Shown: in pieces, positions 21,637 through 34,737 of the stretch
Position numbering within the stretch: the stretch's first letter is position 1
Layout: every line of letters begins with the position of its first letter
NCBI GenBank assembly: GCA_025024175.1
Contig: QCXZ01000138.1
Span: 45,603,092 to 45,667,091, forward strand
Source: Rhyzopertha dominica
Lineage: Eukaryota > Arthropoda > Insecta > Coleoptera > Bostrichidae
Length of the DNA stretch: 64,000 nt
Direction: 5' to 3'
The notes under the pieces: generated by a model
The model's input: the letters and a program-made list of their open reading frames with translations, nothing else
Told to the model about the DNA's origin: nothing
The model's database searches: none
Made by a program: the position numbers and the translations under genes

Positions 21637-23799
21637 TTTGGACTAAAAAAAGTATGCTGATTTGCAACTTTTTCATAGCAACTTTGCAATTCTTTTATTC
21701 CGTGTCATCGCAAATGTATTTGCGTGATAAGTTTGTACTTCTGGGTTGAATTGAATAATTACATTGGTTAAATAAAGTCCTACTTTGCTTCAACCAGACA
21801 AATTTCTTTTCGCGTAAATTATCTTAAATTGGCACAAACATTTAGTATCCCTTGTAATTTACAACAACAATGAAATCAAAATAAAGTTCTTGTGTTTACC
21901 TATTTAATACTTAAGGTTTTGCGAAGATTATTTAAAACAGCCGTGCTAAATTCTAGTCCCGACAAGTCTCTTTGTTTTAGAGTGGCTAAAACGTCCCATC
22001 CTATTATGCTACATCGGTGGCACCACGACTGATCTCGGGTTGTTGAATTATTCGCGTCCACTTTCGTATAGAATGTAAAGCCCGTGGAATACGGGGGCCT
22101 TTTAAGCGTATTCGGTCGCATATTTACAAACTCGTGTCTCCAAGTTTTAAAACATTCTGTTGGGAGCCTGCCCGGCATTTCGACCTGTAAACACGCTCGA
22201 ATCCTGTCCAACCGCAATTATTTTGGATTTTTTATTGTCCGCGGATAGGTTAAATGGGCCCCCAATTAGGACACTGCTCGACGGCATAAATAAACAATAG
22301 CGCACGGAAATAATTGACTGCGGGCTCTCGTTAGGAAAGAACTTGCGCACAACTGGACAAAGACTATACGAATGCAAATGTTTAAAGTGACAATTATCTC
22401 GAAGTGTTTTGTCCTATATCCAAAACACATCCTATTATTTTCAGGACTTAAATGAACGAACTACAAGTGATTTACTCTTTATTCTGCTTATCAAGTCTTA
22501 CAAGGCCTTCAATTATTTTTTCTTTTTCTAGCCTAATTACGTGACGTGTTCAATAATAGAATCTGATTATAAGATAAGAGTAAACACCATAAACCTCGGA
22601 GGGATCTTCATTAGTGATGTGTAATATTAAGTGGCATTTCGTGGTTAATTCTTTTTGTCCCAGATAAAATAGTTAATGATAACGTTGGGAATCCCAAGAG
22701 CAAATGAACTGCAGATAATTATAGCACCATTATATCACCGATTATAAGCCAATCTTGAGGTAAATTTAGAAGAAAGAAACGTGTATGTGGGATATTATAG
22801 TTCCAGCTGGCACAACACAAAATGAAACAAAAAAAGTCACTAGATAATAGATGGCGAACTATATCAAACTGATGTAAAAACATGTCCGTCGGTTATTGGA
22901 TAATAAAACCTTTAGCTTGACCAGTTTTTTTAAACATTTAATGTGTTATTTCTATACAGATATGAATAGAATGATTTAATTTTTGCATTTTTACAAAGCA
23001 GTATAAATCATACATCTTGAAGAATAAAACGCAATATGTTGGGCTTAATTTTTTTTTATTAAAAATATTACTATTTGCAGATGTTATATGACGTATTATT
23101 TTATGTCGGAGAACATTGGACTACTAGCACGGCGCTGATAACATTACCAGTTTCTTTTAAATATAGTATGCTACGTAATTATAAAAGGAAATTTTAGAGA
23201 CTTTCTTTTCTTGTAGTTTTATAGAGGTTTATATTCTGTTCATGATCAGGTATTATCATTATTACAAGAGAATGTTCGCAATACTGAAACATCGTTGTAA
23301 TTATATACATGTCTCCATCTCTACTTTTTTAATCTTATCTAGTATATGAGTTAACCATGAATGAGTATTATAAGGATTTCTAAAATTATGTTGAGAAGTG
23401 GACAAAATTTTGTTAAAACTAATATATTTTTTAAAACACCTTATTTGCTCTAGAATATGATGGTATTTGAAATACTTTAAGTGTGCTTCGCTGTTTGATA
23501 AATTTATTACAAACAAAAATATTTAATATTAAACAGAAAACAATAAATTTAGGTAAAATGATTGAAAATAACCGAGGTTTTTCAGTTTATTACATCTTTT
23601 TCGTGTTCATTCATTTCGTTATTAAAATACCTAACATAAAGTGAATGAAAATGCTAAATTTAGAAATTAATGTTTGGTAACATAATAATAAGAATGTTAT
23701 AAAGTTTAAGAATTGTACAGACTTTAAAAATCCTAAGGATGTGGCTTGTTTTGCTGGCACTAGGAATAAAATTTGGTACAAGACCAAATATGAAAGATA
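21637..23799. other. Non-coding DNA with a GC-richer island
   Basis: No supported gene. The stretch at about 21950-22380 is clearly GC-richer, with short open frames on the minus strand that contain no domain. A GATA motif (AAGATAAGAG) lies near 22574. The remainder is AT-rich. Confidence 0.4.
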
Positions 23800-24030
23800 C
23801 GGTGACAGTTAAGCAGTTGAGTACCTGAAAAGGTTCCGGCTTTTTCGTCAGTGACTGTGGTTTGATTCTTGCTGAGTCCCTTGCTACAATATTAAATGGT
23901 TCACTATGTTCAAGTGTGTTTCCCTACCGATGGAAGAGGGCTAAAATTTGTCCAATCGTAAGAGTATTCAGATATAAAAAATTATCATCTTATCCCTATT
24001 TATTTGCAAAAGTAAATAGAATAAACATAT
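23800..24030 (+). pseudogene. LINE reverse transcriptase fragment (Jockey-like)
   Basis: From about 23832 the frame reads VPAFFVSDCGLILAES, LATILNGSLCSS and VFPYRWKRAKICPI. That is the IPA-FLKDC, L-IFN-SL and VFP-WK-AKV-PI series at the start of the reverse transcriptase in Jockey-like LINEs. After about 24000 the frame decays (a possible remnant of S-YRPI). It is an isolated dead fragment, with no endonuclease or YADD part attached. Confidence 0.65.
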
Positions 24031-27000
24031 CCAGCGTATAAAGGACATGTAGGCCTTAACTGCGGGAGACCTTTATTATTTTTAACAGACGGAGTATCTT
24101 TTGTTAAATTGAAATAGCTCCATAAGAGTTTTGTCAAATCAATGAAACAGTAAATAGCTTCGAGTTTTTTCGACGTATGCTACTACTAGAAATGGTTCCA
24201 CACCTTTGATATTTATTGCCCCATTAAATAGTTTACGCGTCAAAAATATTAATTGTCAAACGTTTTCAAACATTTTTGGAGTAACAACATACGAAAGCAT
24301 TGTTAAAGGAAATACTTTGGCATTACCTAAATCAAACAACTATTCGATACTCCAACCTACGCTTTATCTAATATTTCGCCTATACCTATCTAAGACAAAC
24401 CGACCTCTTTATTTCCATGTTGGTTTCCCGTCCTCAACAATCGAACACTGAAAGTTTCTCATTACGCAACGAACCAGGCAAGCGTGCAATGTGAAAAATT
24501 CCCAACACAATGCCCGTAATTGCCTTGAATGGCTCAAAATTTGGCATCGCGGCCTCAGTTATCACGTATTTAAACCACGATTTTTTTCATTCACCTCAAT
24601 GTTTGACTTTGATTATTAATAATATTGACTTTGATCGATCGATCCGGGGCGCCGTACCACGCTTGCAAGTTTGTGAGCGGCCTACCTGTGCCCGCAAGGT
24701 GGAGTACCGCGGTCCGGTGTAATTTCAACTTGGTAGTGACTATTGTAAATCAAGGTGGGCCCGTGTATCGGGTCTAACTGCGGGGCTAATGCTCGATTAA
24801 CCGGTATAGGCGATATTATTGGGAATTAGGAAGATGCTTACAAGCAGAATTTAAGTCTTTAGGAATGTAGTTCAATGCGGCAGAGGAAATGGTTCAACAA
24901 AAACGTCTTCCAAAGAATTACACCCCTTAGGTACCTACAATTGATAGCTAGTTAAATTATGTGATGCACTTACAGGTCAAGATGACATGAAGATGTTGGT
25001 CCAACCCTCTCAAATTCTGCAAATAACAAAAACAAATGTCAGGCTAGAGCAATACACAATAACATTTATTCAGAAAATACTTTTTTTTGCTTATATTAGA
25101 TGATAATTTCCGATTTGTGACCGTTGTTTCACCAGTGCGAGTGATTGACATCCTCAGAAGTAAAGCTTGATTCTTCTTACAACTGACTTTTTTTGTCAAT
25201 TTGTTGTGTTGAAGCTGTATCGTAATGTTGATTGTTACTACTGTTGATGACGATACCCACAGCCTCCGATCCCGAAAAGAGTATGACATGTTTAGTCCCA
25301 TTCGCATTTTGGTAACTACGACGTTTTTTGGAACCGTTAGCTTAGTAGTGTACTGTCTCCACATACACGATAGAGAACAATTTCCACTACAGCTTAAGAG
25401 AAAGCGTTTGGGCTACGTTATTTCATAAAGTTCTTGTTATGGTTTATAAAGGTAAAACTACATATGTTTATCATGGATGTTCTTCAAGGACACGTGATCA
25501 AATATCCATATTTAAATCCCTAAATCATTCGGTAGAAGCCTTTTTATTTCGATGATTTCGTTGACCAGTCTAGTGATACCTGGCGGTTGTGGGGAGTAAG
25601 AAAGTAGTGTTAAAGAAATTTAAAATAAAAATCATTTTAAAGCCTAATCAAAACGCTCATCGTGCCTTAAGAAAACGGCTAATGACATAATAACTATGCT
25701 GTAAGGTGATATTGTTTGGGAATGCATAAATACTTTCTATAATCGTCGGGCATCAGTGTAAATTGATTCGGGAATCCATAAGATAACCTTATCCCAATAG
25801 AAAAAAAATCTTAATACTTAATATGGCTACCAGCCCTAGCAAACACCGCAGTTGCTAAATAGTAACAATAGCTACGACCAATCGAAACAAACAAAATCTT
25901 CCATGCAGCTGCGTTACAGACAACAGACATATGAGTTTTCAGCAAAAGAAGAACAACGAAAACTTACTGCTGAAGATGCCGATCACTTACGCAGGCGAAA
26001 CGTTAAGAATAGAAAACTGGAGTTAACAATACTTAACAACAGCCTTTTTGCATAGCATATTTGTTTTACTGCATTTGGTTGTTTCACAGTTTCTCTATAT
26101 GAAGGTAATCTATTATATGGTTGCGAGAACTGCGAAATCTGATGCAGCCTGGTTGGGTTCTTCACAGATCTTTATCGTATATTGAAGAGTTTAAGTTTTA
26201 GAGATGTTAAATGCTAAAACTGTGGAACCAAGCTAATGAAATTAAAGCATTTCCGTAAGAAGTAAACATTTTTAGCCCCAAGTGTATATTTTTTATGTTC
26301 TACTACAACAAAATATAAGTAAATTCAAATACACTACAAACTGAAGTAGGTAACTAAAAAGTAAATTAAACGCGTATAAATTTGCTTTTGTTGGGTTGCC
26401 TATATCAGTCGAAAAGGACTTAACAGAAATTGTAATGTTTGAGCAGGTTACAATCTTGCATAGCTTTCAAATCCTTTAATTTTTGTGCGATAATGCATAA
26501 CTTACATTTCAGGGAAGGTATCTAGTATGAACAAATACAGTGTATATGTTTCCCTTTGTTCACTACAATCCATAATGTCCAGCTTTCAAAATAACTCAAA
26601 TTTTACTTTCATACGTGTGCAGCATTTTCACTATTTATNTGAATTCATGAGACTTGGGAAATTTGTAGGCTTACAGGCACGACTAACTTACAGATTGAGA
26701 TTCTTTTTTGTTTGAACAAAATCCCTGTCAACTGCAACGAAAAATATATACACTAAATAGAACATTCAGTTTTTATTTTGTCTGATGCAGTCGTCATATC
26801 AAATTATTAATCTAGCTTATGTTGCAAACATATTTTCGAAAAGAAGAATTTTCAAGAGTGCTAGTTTCGGCCAAATGTGTGCTCAAGTTAAAATAGGACA
26901 GTGGACGGCTACAGAAAATGTCACTATGAATGAGTTTTTACATGAAGATCATATGTTCCAAATCTATCGAAATTACTACTTATATCATTCGAAGTTGGTT

Positions 27001-28559
27001 GTTATGATTCAAGGGTATCGTTGTTTAGCATTTGCTTGGCTTTTTCAGCTTTTGTTTGGAGTATTTCAAGCGTAGTAGGCCTCTATTCCTCGACATGCAA
27101 ATTAATTAATGGAATCTTCCATTAATCGAGTAAATAAGTCTTTTGTTTTATATAATCAGTTATTTGATAGTTGTTATAGAGACATGAACTTGCATTGCAA
27201 TTTGCAGCTACAAGCGAACCTCAATGGATTTACAAAACGAGAACTTTCAATCCACTTTAGAAAATTTCCTGAATCTGGCACCTTCATTTGTAATGTACAT
27301 TATCTAGCTAAGCTTAAATATTTTAGCCAGCCAGCGATACAATATATAAATACTTTCAGAAATTGAGGAAATGATAAAAGACAGATTGAAATAGTCCTGA
27401 AATACGAGGAATCCATTAATGTTAAAATATTGCACTGAAAGAGTTAAATACTAAAACTATCAGTCATCTTCTCTTGTTTTCGCTGAATCGCATACTTTCG
27501 CTACAGCAAAAACATTTGTTATCCCGTCTGAGCCTTNAANAAGCGTTATCTTGTAATCCTCCGAGGACTATTGCTAATGCGTAGCCTGGTAGTCTGAGAC
27601 CGCAGAAAGCAGCCCGTAGAAAAGGATCAGGCGCCAGGCCACTCATTATACCCCGAAAGGCTCTTAAAGGTATTTATTAAAGTATTGTACTTTTGACGAG
27701 TGTTTGCCACTTCGTACCACTGTGCAACAATACGGAATGAAAATATTGTTGGGGGCCACTCTGGCCCATTATTAGTGTACGAGGGCCAAACATGCTTGAC
27801 GTCGTGAATTGGCTATGGGAAAGATGCCGTCGACAAATTGGGAATGCTGGAAAAGGGAATGTGGTGGGAGGGTAACAATGGTTAATGTCAAACAATGACT
27901 TTGCGCAACGGTTCCCAACGTTACTGCCTTAATTAGCAAAACTGACAACACGGGCTCATTGTCTCGATATGAGATCAACGTTAGCGAGACCAGGTGCCAA
28001 TTTAGGATGTTACGAAACAGGTACTCTCGTTTCATAGCAGCCTGAGGAAGTATGGATATATGCACTCTTCGGTGACCTATTGTGAATAACGTATCGGAAC
28101 TAAGCATATATTTGTGCATTTTGTAACACTATAACGTTACTATAATGTACATAATCTAAATCAACAATATTAAGCTGTCTTTTAAGAGAACCTCAAAATA
28201 AAAATCGTATATCAAAATGACATAATTAGGTAAACGAACAACTTTTATAAAACAAATTGCAAAAAAGCATAGAAAATCCTCTGTTTTTGTTTGTAGAAAT
28301 AGTAACGTTACGGGATAATATATTTCTTCCAGCAGACCAAAAGATCCTTTAAAGAAACAACAAAATAATAATCAATAACATGTGAATAATAGATACATCA
28401 GTTCATACAGTATATAGAACAATAATGTAAAAAGAACAAATAGCACAGGAGTGCCAAGAATATTATACACAAAATTAATTTCATTTGTATTTATTTCCAT
28501 TTAGTTGGAGCTAATTATTATTGCACCATCTCACAAAAAGTATCAATATCTCCCTGCAG
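24031..28559. other. Non-coding DNA
   Basis: No supported gene in 4.5 kb. The stretch at about 24430-24800 is GC-richer and includes homeodomain-type AT cores beside GC blocks. A small perfect stem (TTAATGGA, 4-base loop, TCCATTAA) is at 27104-27123. The stretch 27470-28060 is also GC-richer than average. The open frames here are short and carry no motif. Confidence 0.35.
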
Positions 28560-29640
28560 GGACACACAGTATTCCAGTATTCCGTATTACTCTACATATC
28601 TTTAGGTCATCAGCGTATATAAAACAACAAAACTTATGCATAACATCATTATAAGAATTATGAGTAATAGTGGTATCAGATTGGAGCCCTGCATAACTCC
28701 GCTGCGTACATAGTATTTAAAAGATCTAACGCTCCGGTATTCCACATACTGGTATCGTCCAGTCAACAATGAAGATATTAAAGCAGTCAGTCCCTGACAC
28801 AAACCAACCCATGTAATTTTTTAATCAAGATGCTTGAAGATGATTGTTGAACGACCTCTAGCAAACCCATGTTGTTCCCGAACAATGCTATGGATAAAAT
28901 GTGAATAGATAACTTCCACCAAAATTCTTTCAAGCAATTTAACAGTTCGACATTACAGCTATTGGTCTATAATTTTTAACATTAGCCTTATGCGCAGATT
29001 TACACACTGGAACAACACGACTCGTTTTCCATGATTTAGGGTTACAATAAGATTAAACAAGTGGCACAGCGTGGTTCAGTCTAACAGCTAATACAATCCA
29101 CTACCAAAAAAGCAGACACATTATCGGGCCCGCAAACTTTATTAGCCCTAAGTTTTTTACATCACTAGCATTGATGGAGAATACATGCAATACACAATGA
29201 GCTGGCTTTTCGCGTTCAGTCCCAGCTGATGGACAGCAGCAACCACCACGGAGCTCACAGCACCCCAAACCACCGTAGCTCCCAGCAACAGATGAACACT
29301 ACATCACTTCCCGAAATGATCTGCAAAAGCGTTCACGATATCTTGCGGAGATGCTGGAACACCATCTCCATTAGTCATGGATCGCGGTAAACTTATGGTT
29401 CGTCTTTTCTGGTCAATAAATTGCCAGAATTTCTTAGGGTCATTCATCAACAACTTTTCAACAACATTTAGGCACAGTCCTATATCAGTCACACCAAATA
29501 AGGCCTCATAAAGGAGCAACACGAACATGCAAGTATATTTATATTTTCCGGTTGCACTGCAGGTTCCAGTGTTTACTAAATGCAGTGATTCACCCATCAA
29601 AACGTATGACGCATTGTATACAGTAGAAAAATTCTTGAGA
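28560..29640 (-). pseudogene. Decayed Jockey-like LINE, reverse transcriptase region
   Basis: Read on the minus strand from high to low coordinates: DPKKFWQFIDQKRRTIS and SPQDIVNAFADHF (about 29435-29305, the linker before the reverse transcriptase); PKSWKTSRVVPVCKSAHK and VKNYR (about 29040-28970); SIVREQHGFARGRSTI (about 28895-28840); SLLTGRYQYVEYRS and VRSGVMQGSNLIPLL (about 28765-28670). These are the standard blocks of a Jockey-like polymerase in the correct order. The catalytic YADD block is not recognisable. Stops and frameshifts separate all blocks. There is no endonuclease upstream, so the copy is 5'-truncated. Confidence 0.75.
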
Positions 29641-32559
29641 TTTTTTTTACAATCTCTTTATTAATCCCTAAGATTATTTACCGCTTTACTGTATAAGCTT
29701 ATGTATTAAACGAATGGCTAGAAAATGTGTCACAATTCTTGGCGATTAGATGATTATCTGCCGATAACAGCATAAAACTTAGCAGCATCAGTTTGGTAAA
29801 TTTGACTTCAATATTCATTTACCTATGTGAAATATATGACAAACATGTTAGATTAGGGTAACGAAATGATGCTTTTTCTTTATTAAGGGGTATAGACGCA
29901 AATAGTGTACCTGCATTAATCTACAATTTCACTTCACTTAAAAACAAAGATTCAAAGTAACGCAACACCCAGAAGGAAGAACGTTGATGCCAGTATTTTG
30001 TATTAATTTTTGTTTAGTCACAAATGATTCCATTCAAGTTGAGCAAGAAAAAGTAACACAAATTGCCTTCTTTGTTGTTAACATTTCGTAAAAAGGAAAC
30101 AAAGGTTATTTTTACTGATCCCTAGAGTCATCATCAAGGATAGCTAAGTACTTCGATTGCCGAAGAATTTAACAACCTCCCCGCCACCAACTTCCCGTCC
30201 CCAATCGCACCTTGTACGCAAAACAACAACGTAAAACAATATGACCATAAACACCGACATGGATCTCCATGACTCGCCTGTAGCCTCGGGATGACCCGGT
30301 GGAATAAGAAACATGTACTCTATTCGTGTTATAATCTACCTGTGGTGCGTGGATCGCAACAATATCATCTCTGATCGCCGGCGATAACACAGCCATCTTG
30401 TTAACTTGTTAACGAAACAACTAATGAGTTAACTCATAATGGATACGGTCCTTCGCTACGACTGCAAGTCATACCGGGACCTGTTCCGATGGGCATTTCG
30501 TGTGTTGCGACGGCGGATGCTCGTGAATCATTCGTTAGAAGGGGATTAGGCCAGAAGAGGATCATGTTGCCTTGTAGTAATTACATGTACACAAGTGGTG
30601 AATTGCTCAATCGTGCGATTTAAGACAACTACAATAGTCCGGGAAGCTATATATTACAATACTAGTATACTGCATGTAACAATACAACCCGAATGTGTAT
30701 CGTATAAATTTTTATTTCATACTGTCCCAAATATTATATACAAAACAGAATTGGAATGTTTAATGCGTGATTAAGCCATGGTTGTCATTTTGACCATACG
30801 AGATACCAAAAAGTGTCGGCCTCGTTGGTAACTAGCGTGTCTACCTCTGAACCCCGAGGTCTCGGGTCCCCACCATGACATTGGTATTGTGTTNATTATA
30901 GAGAAAATAAGTTTTAATGAAGGTCGATTATTAAAGGGCAGTAGAAACTAACAAAATTTACAAAACTTTATTGAGGACACTAAAAGGATAACACATTTTA
31001 TCAATACTTTGGGTTGAGTGGTAAAAATAATCTACACTAGCTATGGCGAGACTCAATAGGATCTGCTGCCGATGCGATCAACTTTTGACGCTTCCAAGTG
31101 CTCCATGCTTGGAATGCAACTAGAAAATAGAGACTGGGATCTTATTAAACTCAAGCTACAGATGCGGCACGTTTCTCCGCGATTTTGAATGCGTGTGGTT
31201 TGCCTAGAATTTTCTAAAACAAATAATCACCTGCGGGCCAAACGCACCAGGCGCGCGCATTTGTACCGAGTAAATAATACCCTCAAACATTAATAACTTC
31301 ATATAAGTGGCGGTGTACGTAACGCAGTTGCCTGTTTATAAAATTATAATGAATTGTCACGAGCGGTGGTCCGACGGCAGGTGCGTTTTTCTTCCTTTTG
31401 TAACCCTCATTCAGAACATTGAAAATAAATTATGTCCGGCGGTGGACATGACGGTGATTTTATTGAACTGGGAATCGCGAGGAGGAATGTTGCGGTGACC
31501 TGTGACCCGTAGATGATATTGCGCATATATGCAGATCAGCGAGAGGGGTCCGGCTAGTTGAATAGGCGCTTAGAATCTTCAATGGAACGTTAATTGGCTA
31601 GTTATGCATGACCCACGCATATTAGTTGTTGGTCGCATAGAAGCTTTAGAAAACGTTCATAAGTTTAAAGAAAAAAAAAACAAAAAATCTGTTATGTAGT
31701 ATATGTGCTTGCTAATATATCTGCTGGATCAGAATATCATAATGAACTCTAAAAATTAAATATATTTATTAATTATTGGGTGCAGAGCACTCAATTCAAA
31801 TCAAGTAGAAGTAATGGTGAAGCAATTGCATTATTCAGTTAAGGGGAATCTACCCAGCAAAAATACTGCTGCACTCTAAGTATTTGTGGTTACAAATTAC
31901 AAAAAACAAAACGTCATCTTTACCCATTCTTTTGCAAATAGTTTGTCCTATATTAATGCCCTACAATGCCAGATTTTAAGTGAATTGCGCAGATACTTTC
32001 TTACGCAAACTTTTCTTAAACTGCATTTATAAATACAGCCATAATTAATTGATAAATGGGCGTCGTACAGAACTCTTGCAATGTCTAATTTACAAACATA
32101 TTTAATTAAATAAAAAATAATAAAATAAAAATTTTAATGACTCAGTCTGTAGCCGTGTTTATGCAATCTGAAACCAAAGGTAGCAGTTTTGCTGACGTTT
32201 TCAATTTTATTTCGTACGCAGTTAAAAAAGTTTTGTCTAGTTCAGAGAAGAGTTTCATTTGCGGTATATATCTCCCTTAATAAACAGAATTGTTCGTTAA
32301 TAAATTATAAAGCTCTAAGACGAGTTGAGCCAAATTTTGTAAATGATAATGATAACATTCCAGCTTTTCCGATGTTTGGTTGCATTGAGGGTTTGTTGAT
32401 CTCTTTTGAATACTAGTAATGAATATTGCTAACTATACCAAAAGTCAAGTACAATTTAATATACAAAAATCCTAGCTAGGTGACGATTTCAGCATTATTT
32501 TATATAATAAATAAAAATTGTTGTTTTCTGTATTATTTTCCATTTAACGAATCTAGTGT
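29641..32559. other. Non-coding DNA with GC-richer islands
   Basis: No protein gene. GC-richer islands are at about 30130-30560 and 31180-31620. The second has several AT-rich homeodomain-like cores embedded in GC-rich text. A tRNA-like stretch is annotated at 30815-30876. Confidence 0.4.
30815..30876 (+). repeat. tRNA-like sequence, possible SINE head or tRNA pseudogene
   Basis: TCGGCCTCGTTGGTAACTAG resembles an A-box region, followed by CGTGTCTACCTCTGAACC (anticodon-arm like) and GGTCTCGGGTCC (degenerate B box). The order and spacing match tRNA-derived SINE heads in arthropods. The T-loop GGTTCGA core is damaged and I cannot fold a proper acceptor stem, so it is not an active tRNA gene. 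Confidence 0.4.
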
Positions 32560-32840
32560 TCAAAATTCCCACCTCCATCAGTACTACAATCGATTTTAAA
32601 AACTCGTCTAACGTTTTGCAACATTTCCGGCGTAATCAAACGACGATTCTTTCTGGAAGCACTTAATGAGATTGAGGTGGTGTTGCGTAAGCACTGAATT
32701 TTAAGCGGCTCCGGGAAAAGAAATTCAAAGAGGTTAAATCGGGTGACCTATTCGAGAAAATAAGAAGACAGATAGGACGAAAGTTTAAGCGAAGTCTCGT
32801 TTTGGCTCCCGTACAGCTCGGTACCTCATGTTGTTTTGGT
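32560..32840 (-). pseudogene. Transposase remnant, same family as at 2.9-3.4 kb
   Basis: On the minus strand NRSPDLTSLNFFSRSRLKF and AYATPPQSH (about 32750-32665) match the SPDLTPLDFFLWG-LK and VYATPPQS block after the last catalytic residue of the insect IS630/mariner-like family. Further on, in another frame, TPEMLQNVRRVFKIDCSTDG and GNFEH (about 32630-32560) match its C-terminal end (GGHFEHL). Only the last quarter of the protein remains and it is frameshifted. Confidence 0.65.
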
Positions 32841-34488
32841 AAAGTAATTTTGTAACATTTGGCAAAGTTCGTTGGCAAGTGCTTTAGCGTAAATCTAAAG
32901 TTATGTTAAATATGTAGATTTGCGTAATCGTTTTAATGTAGTTCATATAAATCTCTGGTCAATCGTCCTTCCTTTTAGTTATAATGAGCTTAGTCCTTCA
33001 AAATTTGAGATGAAGTCAATGAGGTTTATAAATGGTTACATAGTAAGTGAAATGCTAGAGAGTTATGCTCATACTCGCCCTCTCCTGCTATTTAAAATTT
33101 TTGAAGGCAAGATCTTTATCTTTGGTATACTTTCTACTTAAAATTGATTTTGAAAAGTGCAAGTTTTATTTGAGACCACCTCTATCCACCCGGACTAAAT
33201 CAAAATGGTAAATTTGGAAATAAAACTGCAAATCTGACCTTACTTATTAACCTATTGTAAAAAGAATCGCATTTGTTAGTTTCTGAAACGAACACTATAC
33301 CCCGGTGTCCCCTACAGCGAGGTGTTCGACTCACGCCAGGAATGTGGTAGTCCGGGTGAGACAACATCGTGCCCGTTTCGACATTGTGGAAATGCAACCT
33401 CACATATTTTACAAAACGTACTGCCACATTTCAAACCGTGGGTCCGGTCGGGCACCGGTGCCCATACGCGATGAAATTATCCCGATCAATTTATTAGGCG
33501 GCGATCATTAATGCACGCTGGATATTACTGTTCTGGCGGTATGTGGTCCGATTTTTTGGCCCACGGCGCACGGCTCGTGAGGTTAATAGAGGAATAATGA
33601 AGTTCGAACTTGTTATCGTCGCTGTGAATACTCTAAACTGTTATTGGTAGCATGTAAACAACGGAAGAAAGGCGAACACGATGAGGTGAGAGTGAAACAA
33701 TTAATATGCAAAACGTTGTATTAATTATCTAACTAATTAAGTAATAATCAGTTTTTGCTTCGATTTTTCCATTAGATTAGGTATGTTTTAGTCCGAGTTT
33801 CAAATGTATGCATTGCATTAATTTTGCAACCAATTTGTCTAATTTTAAGATCTATACAGTTTTAAAACTTGTTAAGCTCTTCTAATTAGTTTACCAACTG
33901 TATTATTTTAATTTAAGATACGAGGCATTGCATTCTATTCCATCACAATTTTTTACCTTTATTTTACTACCTAGTGGCTGCCCAGCTCTCATACATGCTA
34001 ATGTTTTGATGCTCAATTCCGTGTATATGAAGAAGCGTCACAGATTGATTTATTTATATGACATACATACCAATATTCGAGCTAAATTACCAATATTTAG
34101 TCGCTCAGTATTGATTTCTATATAGAAGGCGGTACTAACTATATCAAAAGCCTTGAAACTTCGGAGGTATTATATATATCGATTTCTAATAATATGGAAA
34201 AGTACCGATTCTTTTATGTAGCCTTTATATCAACAGAAGCAGATATTCAACTCAAATCAACTGTATGTCAATATTATAAGATACAATAAAATTGTACCAG
34301 AAGTGTATATAAATAGCGTTACTTGCAGAATGCTGTAGTATTTTCTTCTCAACTTTATGTATTTACAAAATAGTACGGTGCGGGTTGATATAATATCATT
34401 TTGGACTGCAAAATACAATATTGTCATAAACATAATTGTTAAAGCAAAATATCTAATTTTTTGTTTGTTGTTAAATTTCGCGCGTAAG
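32841..34488. other. Non-coding DNA with a GC-richer island
   Basis: No supported gene. The stretch at about 33290-33600 is GC-richer and has frames open on both strands without domains. The rest is AT-rich. Confidence 0.35.
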
Positions 34489-34737
34489 ATGTTCGCTTAC
34501 CAAATATCTAGTCGTTTTGACCATTAATAAAAAACATTAGAAATAATTAACAAAAAAGTGCATAATAAATAAACAAACCTAGTGAATGTGTGTCCGATTT
34601 CGCTGTGCTACATCCAATTGAACTACCACTTCGTCACACCCGCTTTTGGTCCCGTTCCCGCTTTTGGTCCCGCTCCCGCTTCTGGTGGCTTACCCGCATC
34701 CCGTGTTCGCAACGCCGTACCTAAGGTAAGCGAACAT
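34489..34737. mobile_element. 249-bp MITE with 13-bp perfect terminal inverted repeats
   Basis: ATGTTCGCTTACC (34489-34501) is the exact reverse complement of GGTAAGCGAACAT (34725-34737). The interior is AT-rich on the left. On the right it is GC-rich, with an 18-bp tandem repeat (34641-34686, about 2.6 units of CGCTTTTGGTCCCGTTCC). The target-site duplication is unresolved (AT or TA). There is no coding capacity. The right end ends in AAGGTAAGC, which happens to match a splice donor. Confidence 0.6.
34641..34686 (+). repeat. 18-bp tandem repeat inside the MITE
   Basis: Two full units (34641-34658 and 34659-34676, one difference) and a partial third. The period is a multiple of three, so the stretch stays open in frame and would encode Pro/Ala/Gly/Phe repeats; I do not think it is translated. 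Confidence 0.65.

Noticed and set aside
34620..34724. Host exon encoding Pro/Ala/Gly-rich repeats with a GTAAGC donor
   Set aside because: The segment lies inside perfect 13-bp inverted ends of a MITE, and no convincing acceptor precedes it.
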